Source: Sphingopyxis yananensis (GTDB lineage: Bacteria > Pseudomonadota > Alphaproteobacteria > Sphingomonadales > Sphingomonadaceae). Taken from it: a DNA stretch of 64,000 nt. Positions 17,607 to 27,239 of the stretch are shown one piece after another. The stretch covers positions 682,001-746,000 of the forward strand of contig NZ_JAJEWI010000005.1 of the NCBI RefSeq assembly GCF_020687785.1. Reading direction: 5' to 3'. The notes beneath the pieces are model-generated. The model saw only the letters and a list, made by a program, of their open reading frames with translations. It did no database searches and was not told the origin of the DNA. Every line of letters begins with the position of its first letter. Position 1 is the first letter of the stretch. The position numbers were made by a program, and so were the translations under genes.

Positions 17607-18865
17607 TGTCGCATATATGGAAAAAGATGAAAGCATCGCTGCATATTGCAGCGATGCTAGTGCTGACCACCGCACCGATCGCGCAAGCTGCGGGTGAGGT
17701 TCTGCCTGCGGGTAAAGCACAGTCTGGGAGTGATGTCGGGGACGGCGGATTGTCTGCATTTTATGATTGGCGCGGAGCGTTGCCAAGCGATGCTGGGGTG
17801 ATCATTGCCGAAGAAAATTTGCCCCCAGAATATTCGGTAACCAGCGCATCAAAGGCCATGCGCATATTATATACGGCGCGCAACGGCATTACCGATCAGG
17901 GCGTGGTGGCTGTTTCAGCGGCAGTTTTTGTACCGAAGGGAAATCCCCCAGCAGGCGGCTGGCCCATATTGGCTTGGGCCCATGGCACAACCGGCATTGC
18001 TGATATTTGTGCGCCATCGGCGCGGCCCCGTGGTGATCGTGACAGTCAATTTTTGTCGCACTGGTTGGACAATGGCTTCCTTGTGGTGGCCAGTGACTAT
18101 CAAGGCCTAGGGACGCCTGGCATTCACCCTTATTCCAATTATCGGGCCCATTCTTATAGCCTGTTAGATAGCGCGCGTGCGCTGCTGGGAAAAGCGTCAT
18201 ATCGGGCGGCCAATAAGGTGATTTTGGCAGGGCAATCCCAAGGGGCAGGGGCTGTGGTTGCGGCGGGTGGATATGCGCCCATCTACACACCCGACTTGTC
18301 GGTGCGCGCCGTGATTGCGACGGGGGCACCCAATTTATCGCGTGACGCCATTGAGACTGGGCTGGCATCCAGTGCGACGGACGTGATGGTTACGGGTGCT
18401 TATACGATGATCGGCTATGAGTTGACCCGTATTCACCCCGATTTGTCTGCGGACCAGATTTTCACCCCGAAAGGCCGCGAATTGGAAGCGCGGGTTAGCG
18501 ACGCCTGTTTGCCCGAATTAATGTCTGAAGCGGTAGCAAGACAATTGGACCCATCGAAGACGTTTCAGGCGGGCATGTTGAAAAAGCTGTGGGATACCGA
18601 TGTTGACCTGCGGTCCTTTCCATCCATGACATTGGGTATGCCATTGTTTTTTGGGATTGGGGCGAAAGATACGGCGGCCTTGCCGATGACGACGCTTAGC
18701 TTAGTCAATGACCTGTGCGGGTTGGGAAACACCGTGGAAGCCCATATCTATAAAGATAAGGACCATTCTGGGGTCGTGAACGCAGCGGCTCCCGATGCCA
18801 TCGCTTTTGCCAAGTCCGTGGTGGGCGCGGGACCTATGGCGGCGACTTGTAAGGTGCCATCATGA
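17606..18865 (+). CDS. Secreted alpha/beta-hydrolase, secretory-lipase type
   Basis: 419 residues with a signal peptide ending near AQAA (about residue 29). The alpha/beta-hydrolase fold shows LAWAHGTTGIADICAPS (oxyanion-hole region), SDYQGLGTPGIHPY, and the nucleophile elbow GQSQG with Ser at residue 211. A late Asp and His (DKDHSGVV) complete a plausible triad. It resembles the secretory lipase (LIP) family of ester hydrolases acting outside the cytoplasm. The start overlaps the TonB-receptor stop (TGATG), and its stop overlaps the sulfatase start, so the three proteins are made together. It may release an esterified substrate before uptake or in the periplasm. Confidence 0.85.
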   Translation: MSHIWKKMKASLHIAAMLVLTTAPIAQAAGEVLPAGKAQSGSDVGDGGLSAFYDWRGALPSDAGVIIAEENLPPEYSVTSASKAMRILYTARNGITDQGVVAVSAAVFVPKGNPPAGGWPILAWAHGTTGIADICAPSARPRGDRDSQFLSHWLDNGFLVVASDYQGLGTPGIHPYSNYRAHSYSLLDSARALLGKASYRAANKVILAGQSQGAGAVVAAGGYAPIYTPDLSVRAVIATGAPNLSRDAIETGLASSATDVMVTGAYTMIGYELTRIHPDLSADQIFTPKGRELEARVSDACLPELMSEAVARQLDPSKTFQAGMLKKLWDTDVDLRSFPSMTLGMPLFFGIGAKDTAALPMTTLSLVNDLCGLGNTVEAHIYKDKDHSGVVNAAAPDAIAFAKSVVGAGPMAATCKVPS

Positions 18866-21165
18866 TAAATTATTTCCGGTTGCATGGATCGTTGCTGGCG
18901 TTGGCGGCCGGATTGGCTGGAATTTCAACCGTTCTTTCTGCGCAGCCGGTGATTAAGCGTACGATCGATGAATCTGTCGAAGCCCCAGTTGTGCGCCCTG
19001 CCGCAAGGCAAGGGTCCCCCAATATTCTGATCTGGATGATCGACGATATGGGGTTTGGACAATTGTCGGCTTATGGTGGGTTGGTGGACACGCCCAATAT
19101 TGACCGCGTTGCCGCCAAAGGGCTGCGTTATGCCAATTATCACTCGACCCCTATTTGCTCTGCTAGCCGCGCATCTTTGTTGACGGGGCGCAATTCGCAT
19201 GAAGTGCATATTGGTGGTCATTCCGCCATGGCCATTGGTTTTCCGGGCCAAGACGCGCTGGTGCCGCGCAGTGCAGGGACCATTGCGGAAAATCTGCGGC
19301 AGGCAGGCTATCGGACCTATGCGGTCGGAAAATGGGATCATTTACCACCACGTGATGCGTCGGCAGCAGGTCCATTTACCTATTGGCCCAGTGGTCAGGG
19401 CTTTGACCGATTTTATGGATTTTTGTCCTATGATGCGGATAATTTCAGTCCCTTGCTGTGGAGTGACCACAGCCCATCGCCCATTCCCGCAGATGATGCG
19501 TATCATCTGAGCGGCGACATGGCCGATCAAGCCATTGCGATGATCCGCGCACGATCGGCGGCTGGAACAGAGCGTGCCCCATTTTTCCTGTATTGGGCAA
19601 CGGGTGCCAGCCATTCCCCGCACCATGCACCCGACGATTGGTTGGAGCGATATCGTGGACGGTTTGACGCCGGATGGGATGTCGCCCGCGCAGAGATTTT
19701 GGCGCGCCAAAAGGCAATGGGGCTGATTCCAGCTAGTGCCGAATTGCCGCCGCGTCCCGAAGGGATGAAAGCTTGGGCCGATTTAACCCCAAATGAGCGT
19801 AAATTGCATGCACGCGGCATGGAAGCCTTTGCGGCGCAATTGGCCCATGCGGACCATGAATTTGGGCGTATGTTGCAAGCGTTGGAAGAACAGGGCGAAT
19901 TGGATAACACGATCATTGTCGTGACGTCGGACAATGGTGCCAGCGCGGAAGGCGCGCCGAATGGGACCTATAGCGAACAGTTGATGGCCAATGGGCGCTT
20001 TGCGACAGCCGATGAAAATTTGGAACATCTGGCCGAGTGGGGCCGCCGAGGCACCTATCCGCTATATGCGGTTGGTTGGGCAGTGACGGGAAACACCCCG
20101 TTTCGCTATTATAAGCAAACATCCTTTGAAGGGGGTATTCGCGTTCCCCTGATCATCACATGGCCCAAGGGAATTGGGGCCCGGGGTGAGGTGCGTCAAC
20201 AATATGCGCATATTAGCGACGTGATGCCAACATTGCTGGAGGCGGCTGGGGTTACATTGGCCCCTATTGTGAATGGTGTTCGCCAACAGCCGGTTAGCGG
20301 TACGTCATTGGCGTACAGCTTTTCCCAAGCCGCAGCGCCGGATGCGAAGAAAGTTCAATATTATGAAATGTACGGCAATCGCTCTATTTGGGCGGATGGT
20401 TGGAAAGCTGTCATGCCGCACCGATTGCAAACATGGGATTTTAAGAAGCAATCGCCCTTGACCGAACAGGGATGGCAATTGTTTGATCAGCGGCGCGATT
20501 TTAATGAATTGCATGACGTTGCCGCTGAAAATCCGCGTAAACTGGCGGAGCTTCGCAAATTATTTGATCGTGAAGCGCGCAAATATAATGTTTTCCCGTT
20601 GACCAATACGGGCGCAGCGCAGCGACTGATGGCCGCAAAGGCTGAGGCCCGATTGACCCAAAGCGGTGGCCTCTATCGCTATCAGGGGCGTGTAGACCGT
20701 GTTCCAGAAGCCTTGGCACCGCCCATTCACACCCATAGCTTTGCTATGCGGATGGCGATTGACGCGGGCACGCGCGGCCATGGTAGCTTGATGGCGATGG
20801 GTGGAAAATTTGGCGGGCTGGGTCTGTATCTGCGCGATGGCGTTCCCGTCTTGGCTGTGCGGACGATGGACGGAAAGCTGGCGGTGCTGGAAGCGCCGAA
20901 TATTGTGACCGGAAAGCATGAAATTGGCCTGCGCTTTGACCGTTTGGGGCCGGAACGGGCACGGGCCGTTATTTTGGTGGATGGAAAAGAGGTTGCTGCT
21001 TCGGAGTTTAGCGGCGCATTATCTGTCTTTATTTTTTCGGGGAATGAGACATTTGACATTGGTTCAGACCCCGGCACCACCGTGCTGGACGGCGTCGCGA
21101 TGCCATTTGCATTCAACGGGAGCATCGGTGAGACGGAATTTATGGTGACGTCGCCTGCACGCTGA
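18862..21165 (+). CDS. Secreted type I sulfatase (arylsulfatase)
   Basis: 767 residues with an N-terminal signal peptide (LAALAAGLAGISTVLSAQ-like). The sulfatase core has metal-binding NILIWMIDDMGFG with the paired Asp, and the formylglycine motif CSASRASLLTGR with Cys99, followed by GKWDH and VVTSDNGASAEG. The C-X-A-S-R form requires maturation by a formylglycine-generating enzyme, which is not encoded in the window. The extra C-terminal part after about residue 560 looks like a beta-sandwich. These enzymes cleave sulfate esters. The operon with a TonB receptor and an esterase suggests that the substrate, or a conjugate of it, is sulfated (steroid or alkyl sulfate, for example); this is inference. 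Confidence 0.92.
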   Translation: MINYFRLHGSLLALAAGLAGISTVLSAQPVIKRTIDESVEAPVVRPAARQGSPNILIWMIDDMGFGQLSAYGGLVDTPNIDRVAAKGLRYANYHSTPICSASRASLLTGRNSHEVHIGGHSAMAIGFPGQDALVPRSAGTIAENLRQAGYRTYAVGKWDHLPPRDASAAGPFTYWPSGQGFDRFYGFLSYDADNFSPLLWSDHSPSPIPADDAYHLSGDMADQAIAMIRARSAAGTERAPFFLYWATGASHSPHHAPDDWLERYRGRFDAGWDVARAEILARQKAMGLIPASAELPPRPEGMKAWADLTPNERKLHARGMEAFAAQLAHADHEFGRMLQALEEQGELDNTIIVVTSDNGASAEGAPNGTYSEQLMANGRFATADENLEHLAEWGRRGTYPLYAVGWAVTGNTPFRYYKQTSFEGGIRVPLIITWPKGIGARGEVRQQYAHISDVMPTLLEAAGVTLAPIVNGVRQQPVSGTSLAYSFSQAAAPDAKKVQYYEMYGNRSIWADGWKAVMPHRLQTWDFKKQSPLTEQGWQLFDQRRDFNELHDVAAENPRKLAELRKLFDREARKYNVFPLTNTGAAQRLMAAKAEARLTQSGGLYRYQGRVDRVPEALAPPIHTHSFAMRMAIDAGTRGHGSLMAMGGKFGGLGLYLRDGVPVLAVRTMDGKLAVLEAPNIVTGKHEIGLRFDRLGPERARAVILVDGKEVAASEFSGALSVFIFSGNETFDIGSDPGTTVLDGVAMPFAFNGSIGETEFMVTSPAR

Positions 21166-21513
21166 GGGCGCAATTTTTATCCTTTCCGCTCCATCCCCGT
21201 TAAGGTTGCAGCCGTGAGGGGGATGGAGGGTGGTGGTGTCGTACTGGAAAATATCCGTGCGATTGCGGATGCTGGGTCGCGTGAATAACGGTAAGATGCT
21301 GATATCTTATCATATTTTATAAATTTAAGACCCTTTTTCTGGAAATGGGATGCTTTGGTCTGTGTCTCGGATAATGCTTGGGATATCGGCACTGCGTCGA
21401 CGGATGAAGACATGGGCAGAGGTGGATTGATTTTTGGTCGGCTTGGCGTGAGTTTCTTGATGACAGAATCATCGCCCACGTAAGGCGGTGACTATCACAT
21501 CGGAGAGATGCCC
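21166..21513. other. Intergenic region before the second acyl-CoA synthetase
   Basis: About 340 bp with no credible gene. An AT-rich stretch near 21300-21330 (TTATCATATTTTATAAATTT) could hold a promoter for the downstream synthetase. No copy of the island palindrome was found, and no clear terminator for the sulfatase operon is visible. Confidence 0.4.
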
Positions 21514-23274
21514 ATGGCGAATGACACAAGTGCCGAGCCTATCATTTCCTTGGACCCGAGTTGGCCAAAAATGTCATTGGCCGCCGCGACGGCGGCGCTG
21601 ACGGTAGCCGGTAGCCAGTTTGAAATGGACCAGATAGCGATAGACGGCATTTCCACGCGTATATGGAAAAATACCCCCCATGATCTGGGCATCTTGCTGG
21701 ACCTGTCGCGCGCACATGGGGACCGCTTGTTCACCATGTTGGATGATGAGCGCATAAGCTATGAGGCCAATTGGCGGGCCACGGCGGCGTTGGCCCATGC
21801 ATTGCAGGCCATGGGCGTCGAGAAAGGAGACTGTGTCGCCTTTGCCATGCGGAATTTGCCAGAATGGCCCGTGATATTCATGGCGATCACCAGCATTGGG
21901 GGCATCGCGGTGCCGCTGAATGCTTGGTGGACCGGCGGAGAATTGCTTTATGGTATCCAAGATTCTGGGGCCAAAATCATTATCATGGACGCAGAGCGTT
22001 ATGACCGCATGCAGCCGCATGTCGATGATCTTGGCGGCAGGGCGCAGATTATCATAACCCGTGCGGCGCAATTAGCGCAGGGTGCCATGGCGCTGGAGGA
22101 TATTATTGGGCCGCCCTCACGCTGGGCTGGGTTGGCGGACAAGCCGCGACCCACTGTTGATTTGGCCAGCGATGATGCGGCGACGATTTTTTATACGAGC
22201 GGGACCACGGGGCGGCCAAAAGGAGCGCTGGGGTCGCATCGCAATTTGTTGACCAATATTTTGTCGGGCGGCTTTGCCGCAGCACGTGGGTCGCTGCGTC
22301 GCGGGGAAGCGCCGCCAGCGTCCACGCCCAAGACGGTGCTGCTGGTTATTCCGATGTTCCATGTGACCGCCTGTTCCGCGACACTGATGGGCAGTTTGGT
22401 AGCGGGGAACAGCATCATTTTTATGCGGAAATGGGAAACTGTGCCCGCGATGGAGATTATCCAGCGCGAAAAGGTGAATGTGACCGGCGGGGTTCCGACC
22501 ATTGCGTGGCAGTTGATCGAGCATCCGGCGCGCGGCGAATATGATTTATCGTCACTGGAAGCGATTGGATATGGCGGTGCGCCCTCTGCCCCCGAATTGG
22601 TGAAGCGCATTTATGAGGAATTTGGCGCGTTGCCCGGGAATGGCTGGGGAATGACGGAGACAATGGCCACGGTGACGTCCCATTCGGCCGAAGATTATTT
22701 TAACCGACCGCAAAGCGCGGGCCCAGCGGTTCCGGTGGCGGATATTGAAATTCGTGCCGACGATGGTGTGACCGTCTTGCCAGTCGGAACGGTGGGCGAA
22801 TTATGGGCGCGCGGACCCATGGTGGTGAAGGGATATTGGAACAAGCCAGAGGCCAGCGCTGAAACATTTGTGAACGGGTGGGTTCGGACGGGTGATTTGG
22901 CCAGAATAGATGATGAAGGCTTTGTGTTCATCGTCGACCGCGCGAAGGATATGGTGATCCGCGGCGGGGAGAATATTTATTCGTCGGAGGTGGAGAATAT
23001 TTTATATGCTCATCCGGCGGTGACAGATTGCGCGGTGATCGGCATTCCCCATCGGACCTTGGGGGAAGAGCCGGCCGCGGTGGTTCATTTGGCCCCCAAT
23101 ATGATAGCCAATGAAGCCGAGTTGCAGGCATGGGTGCGGCAGCATCTGGCGGCGTTTAAGGTGCCCGTGGCGATTAAATTTGTGACCGATACTTTGCCGC
23201 GCAACGCCAATGGTAAAATTTTGAAAAAAGAGTTGAGGGCCTTTTTTGCACCGGAGGAGGTGGCTGGTGGTTGA
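21514..23274 (+). CDS. AMP-forming acyl-CoA synthetase
   Basis: 586 residues of the ANL superfamily. Motifs are FYTSGTTGRPKGALGSHRN (phosphate loop), GWGMTETMATVTSH (A5), GWVRTGDLARIDDEGFVFIVDRAKDMVIRGGENIYSSEVE (A7-A8, split here only for description) and the C-terminal LPRNANGKILKKEL with the catalytic Lys. An ATG at 21508 lies directly against the GGAGAG ribosome-binding site, so ATG 21514, six bases beyond it, is the better start. It is a single gene after the sulfatase operon, without the island palindrome. It probably supplies a second acid-activating activity for the same or a related pathway. Confidence 0.92.
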   Translation: MANDTSAEPIISLDPSWPKMSLAAATAALTVAGSQFEMDQIAIDGISTRIWKNTPHDLGILLDLSRAHGDRLFTMLDDERISYEANWRATAALAHALQAMGVEKGDCVAFAMRNLPEWPVIFMAITSIGGIAVPLNAWWTGGELLYGIQDSGAKIIIMDAERYDRMQPHVDDLGGRAQIIITRAAQLAQGAMALEDIIGPPSRWAGLADKPRPTVDLASDDAATIFYTSGTTGRPKGALGSHRNLLTNILSGGFAAARGSLRRGEAPPASTPKTVLLVIPMFHVTACSATLMGSLVAGNSIIFMRKWETVPAMEIIQREKVNVTGGVPTIAWQLIEHPARGEYDLSSLEAIGYGGAPSAPELVKRIYEEFGALPGNGWGMTETMATVTSHSAEDYFNRPQSAGPAVPVADIEIRADDGVTVLPVGTVGELWARGPMVVKGYWNKPEASAETFVNGWVRTGDLARIDDEGFVFIVDRAKDMVIRGGENIYSSEVENILYAHPAVTDCAVIGIPHRTLGEEPAAVVHLAPNMIANEAELQAWVRQHLAAFKVPVAIKFVTDTLPRNANGKILKKELRAFFAPEEVAGG

Positions 23275-23967
23275 GCGTTGAGGCGGCGATTTGCTTTGGT
23301 TCCGTACCCAGCAAGAGGATAGGATAAAGGCACCGCGATGCGCATCGCAAGAAATAGAACTGTTTCCAAGCCTAGGGTGCCGGATTTGAGCGCTATGGGG
23401 TGCTGAAAAGTGGATGGGCGGCTGGCGACTTATTTGTGCTGCTTTTCTGTCCATTGTCCGCCATTGGACGCGCTATCTTCCTATGTGAAAGCCTGAAATA
23501 GTTAAAAGCAGTAGCGAGGCTTCTGTTGAGCAGCGTTATTTGATTCATGGGCGATATCATCAATATAGATTCTGCACGCGTGAGCCCGTTGCGATATAAG
23601 GCGTGGCGCAGCGAGCGGGCGATCTGATCGCTGCGGCAGGGCATGGGAACGGTATAGCAATACAGCCTGCCGATTAATATTTTTTAGATATATCATTGAA
23701 TTTAAATGAAAAATTTACGAATCGTTCACAGCGGTTTTGAGCGTTTTTTACCTAAGTAATTTCCGGTTGTTGCAGCGGGACAATATTTTTTGTCAGATGA
23801 ACAGCCTACGAAATTGTGGGACCTATGTTAAATTTCATCGATAGAGCAAATTGCATGCGAGTTTTCTCGTCTATGTAGTGACTACATACGCTTATCGTAA
23901 AATATTTTTATAATAAAATTATAGTAAAATTAGGATGGATGCTGATTTTTAATAAGGGGTAATTATC
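23275..23967. promoter_or_regulatory. Long AT-rich leader of the second TonB receptor
   Basis: 693 bp without a supported gene; short open frames on both strands show no domain or signal that I recognise. Composition becomes very AT-rich from about 23690 to the start codon. A 17-bp perfect palindrome is at 23872-23888, and AAGGGG precedes the start codon. Confidence 0.45.
23872..23888. promoter_or_regulatory. Perfect 17-bp palindrome upstream of TonB receptor
   Basis: TATGTAGTGACTACATA has 8-bp arms around a single G and lies 80 bp before the receptor's start. It differs from the catabolic-island palindrome, so another regulator would bind it. Confidence 0.6.
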
Positions 23968-26940
23968 ATGAACAATAGGGAGATCGCTGCTTTACGCGGC
24001 ACGAGCTTTTTGACGGTTGCCGCGCTTTTTATCGGCGCGCCGGCGATGGCGCAAAGCGGAGATGCGGCGACCGAGGCCAATGCTGAAATTGTCGTCACGG
24101 GTTCGCTGTTGCGCTATAGTAATAAAGAAACCGCCCTTCCGATCACCGTCATTTCCACGGATAGCTTGGACCGCGCGGGTGTAACCAATATTGCGGATGC
24201 CATCCGCCAAGCATCCGCAGATGGTGCGGGCTCCATTGGTATTGGCTTTACCAGCGGCTTTTCGGCTGGTGGGGCCGCCGTTTCGCTGCGTAACCTTGGG
24301 GTGTCATCAACGCTAGTGCTTGTGGATGGATTGCGCTCGGCAAATTATCCTTTGAGCGACGATGGTCACAACGCCTATGTTGATCTGAACAGTATTCCGC
24401 AAGTGAATCTGGAACGTGTTGAAGTGTTGAAGGACGGTGCTTCCTCTTTATATGGCGCAGATGCCATTGGCGGCGTGGTGAATATCATCACACGCAAGCA
24501 ATTTTCAGGAATAGAAGGCGGCGCGGAAGCCGGTGTGACCGAAAAAGGTGATGGGCATAAATATCGCCTTCGTATGATGGCGGGCTATGGTGATTATGAT
24601 AGCCAAGGATTTAATATTTACGTCGGCGGCGAATATGAGAAAAATGGTAAGATTACCGCTGACTCCCGCGGCTTTCCGTTTAACACACTGGATTTACGCG
24701 CTATTGGTGGGAAAGATAGTAACCGTGCGGACGACTCTCTGACCACGGCGACGCCAAATGCTGTGGTAACCCGTGTCGTGCAGACAGATTTGAACAATCC
24801 GCTGGCCGGCAGCGTTACAAATGCTACGACGCCAGCGATCTTTAACTCGTTGACTCCATTGGCCGACTGTCCATTTGGAACCTACACGCAAAATACAGCC
24901 CAATTGAGCGGTACGGCCTGTGCGCATGACTTAACGCGAGAATATATCCAAATTCTGCCCAAGCAGGAACGCTATGCGGGTGTCGCGCGGCTGAGTATTC
25001 GTTTGGGCGAGAATATCGAAGGCTATGTTGCGGGCAGCTATTCGCACAACAAGGTTGATATTACCCTGATTCCCCGCGCGATCCGCCAGAATCAGGCCTT
25101 TGGCGGTTCACCCGCCACGTCGACGCTGAATCCCGGTATCGTTCTGCCTGTCTGGATTTGCCCATCGGGTGTGGACTGTGCGAACCCTGCAACGCCTGGT
25201 CGCACACTGAACCCCAATAATCCCTATGCGGCAGCCTATGCCAATGATCCGGCCAATGGTGCGGCGCGGCTTTATTATCTGTTCGGCGACGTCAAGGCCG
25301 GTTCCGAGCGCACCAATGAATTATATCGTATTACGGCGGGATTGCATGGGACGATTGCCGATGTTTGGAATTGGAAGGCCGATGTTGGATATTCGCGTGA
25401 TGAGCTGAGTTTGACGCAGACGGGCTTCGCCAATCTCAATGGGTTGGTGAAGGCGATCAACACGGGTTCCTATAATTTTGTAAACCCATCTTTGAATTCG
25501 CAGGCCGTTCGGGATTCGGTGCTGCCGCCAATTACGTCGCTTTCCAACTCCAGCGCTTTTACCGTCGATGCTTCGGTTAATCGCAGTCTGTTCACCCTGC
25601 CGGGTGGTGACGTTCAAATTGCGGTGGGCGGTCAATTTCGAAAAGAAAAATTGGCCAATCGCAGTGCGAATCCGAACCGCGATGTGCCGGGCCTGTCGAC
25701 GGCTCAGGCATTTGGTGAGCGCGACGTATGGGCCGCTTATTTTGAAGTGAATGCGCCAATTCTTGATAGTTTGGAGGTCAACGCATCGGGGCGCTATGAC
25801 CATTATTCCGAAGGGTTTAGTGCTTTTTCTCCCAAATTTGGGATCAAATTTTCGCCCATTAAACAGCTGGCGTTACGCGGCACATATTCAAAAGGTTTTC
25901 GTGCCCCGACCTTTGCTGAAATTGATCCCCGCAGCTCCTTTTCTGGTTTCGTCGGCTTTGATCCAGTGACAAAGGCGCCTGATTTTGCGGCGGCACATGC
26001 TGCCAATCCCAGCTATTTCGCAAATTATAACGTCGGACGCGGTTTCGTAGGGAACCCAGATATTCAACCCGAAAAGTCGCGCAGCTTCACGCTGGGCGCG
26101 GTGTTCCAGCCGACGAATTGGGCGACGTTCACCGTCGATTATTTTAACGTCAAAAAGTCTGGGCTGATCACCGCTGGGCCCTTAGCGGGTGAGGCGATTA
26201 ATGCTTATTATTCCGTGGCTGGTCAGAGCTTTGCATCTGCCGCCGATGCCGCCGCGGCTGGTTGCGCGCGGGTTGCGGCGATTGGTGCGGGTTATTCGTG
26301 CGACGTTATTGATGGTGCAGATCCATTTGCCTTAAACGCCTTGCCGCGTTTGCTGGTGGTTAATGCACCTTATGTGAACTCGGACTATGACCTGACGACG
26401 GGATTGCAGTTCACCGCCAATGCTCAGGTTCCGATCAATGATAATATCCGATTTGAAACGCGACTGGATTTGCAGGCTACGCTGAAATTTAATCGCCACC
26501 TTGATAATGGGGATATTCAGCGATTTGCGGGCACCGTTGGTCCAGCGGATTTGTCATCGGGTGGTGGTACGCCCAAATGGCGCGGAAATTGGCAAAATAC
26601 CATCAGCATTGGGCGATTCTCGCTGACAGCGACAACCTATTATGTCGGCCGAATCAAATCGGTCGCGACCGATCAGGGCAGTTTGGGAACATCCTGTGCC
26701 GATGCGATCTATGATCCGAAATTCTGCTATATTCGGCGGTTTATATATGCGGATTTGAACGCCACCGTGCAATTGAACGATGATTTTAGTTTCTATGCGA
26801 TTGTCGGCAATTTCACCAATGCCAAGGCACCAATTCACCCGAATACTTTCTATACCACCCAGCCTAATTATCTGGCGTCTTGGCATATCCCGGGCTTGGT
26901 TGGCCGGACCTTCCGCGCAGGCGCCAATTTCAAATTCTAA
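23968..26940 (+). CDS. TonB-dependent outer-membrane receptor (large)
   Basis: 990 residues. A signal peptide ends at PAMAQ (about residue 29), and the TonB-box-like EIVVTGSLLRYSN follows. The plug carries VSLRNLGVSSTLVLVDGLR and VEVLKDGASSLYGADAIGGVVNIITR, the form found in many sphingomonad and Caulobacter receptors. The barrel contains GTYSKGFRAPTFAEIDP and NPDIQPEKSRSFTLG, and the protein ends in a terminal Phe (GANFKF). There are paired Cys residues in extracellular-loop regions (for example DCPFG...GTACAH). The gene stands alone between a long leader with a palindrome and a strong terminator. Its substrate is unknown; nearness to catabolic genes gives only weak guidance. Confidence 0.94.
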   Translation: MNNREIAALRGTSFLTVAALFIGAPAMAQSGDAATEANAEIVVTGSLLRYSNKETALPITVISTDSLDRAGVTNIADAIRQASADGAGSIGIGFTSGFSAGGAAVSLRNLGVSSTLVLVDGLRSANYPLSDDGHNAYVDLNSIPQVNLERVEVLKDGASSLYGADAIGGVVNIITRKQFSGIEGGAEAGVTEKGDGHKYRLRMMAGYGDYDSQGFNIYVGGEYEKNGKITADSRGFPFNTLDLRAIGGKDSNRADDSLTTATPNAVVTRVVQTDLNNPLAGSVTNATTPAIFNSLTPLADCPFGTYTQNTAQLSGTACAHDLTREYIQILPKQERYAGVARLSIRLGENIEGYVAGSYSHNKVDITLIPRAIRQNQAFGGSPATSTLNPGIVLPVWICPSGVDCANPATPGRTLNPNNPYAAAYANDPANGAARLYYLFGDVKAGSERTNELYRITAGLHGTIADVWNWKADVGYSRDELSLTQTGFANLNGLVKAINTGSYNFVNPSLNSQAVRDSVLPPITSLSNSSAFTVDASVNRSLFTLPGGDVQIAVGGQFRKEKLANRSANPNRDVPGLSTAQAFGERDVWAAYFEVNAPILDSLEVNASGRYDHYSEGFSAFSPKFGIKFSPIKQLALRGTYSKGFRAPTFAEIDPRSSFSGFVGFDPVTKAPDFAAAHAANPSYFANYNVGRGFVGNPDIQPEKSRSFTLGAVFQPTNWATFTVDYFNVKKSGLITAGPLAGEAINAYYSVAGQSFASAADAAAAGCARVAAIGAGYSCDVIDGADPFALNALPRLLVVNAPYVNSDYDLTTGLQFTANAQVPINDNIRFETRLDLQATLKFNRHLDNGDIQRFAGTVGPADLSSGGGTPKWRGNWQNTISIGRFSLTATTYYVGRIKSVATDQGSLGTSCADAIYDPKFCYIRRFIYADLNATVQLNDDFSFYAIVGNFTNAKAPIHPNTFYTTQPNYLASWHIPGLVGRTFRAGANFKF

Positions 26941-26966
26941 AGGCGCTGGCGTCTATCAATCAGAAG

Positions 26967-26995
26967 GGACGGCCTATTTTAGGCCGTCCTTTTTT
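26967..26995 (+). terminator. Strong rho-independent terminator
   Basis: A perfect 10-bp stem (26967-26976 with 26980-26989), 3-nt loop and six T residues follow the TonB-receptor stop by 26 bp. Confidence 0.93.
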
Positions 26996-27152
26996 ATGCG
27001 GAGAGGGGTTGGCCGGTGTCGGAAACTTTTGATGGGGTGCAGCCTGCGTTGATGTCCGCAAAGAAAAGCACAAAGCGCGACATGGTTTAGCCGGCCATTG
27101 GGGCACTGTTTTACAGCATATATGTGATTTTCTTGGTCCCGATGGACTATGA

Positions 27153-27239
27153 TGGTGCGGTCAAGAAGACTCGAACTTCCACGGCCTTTCGGCCACAACG
27201 ACCTCAACGTTGCGCGTCTACCAATTCCGCCATGACCGC
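27153..27239 (-). tRNA. tRNA-Leu (anticodon GAG)
   Basis: An 87-nt class II tRNA is read from 27239 down to 27153. The acceptor arms GCGGTCA and TGACCGC pair, the anticodon stem CAACG/CGTTG encloses loop TTGAGGT with anticodon GAG (reads CUC), and a long variable arm (GGCCGAAAGGCC) is typical of leucine tRNAs. The T loop is GTTCGAGTC, and the 3' CCA is encoded. No att-like repeat was seen beside it. Confidence 0.95.

Noticed and set aside
27153-27239. tRNA-Leu as an integration site of a mobile element
   Set aside because: No integrase gene and no direct repeat of the tRNA 3' end were found in the window.
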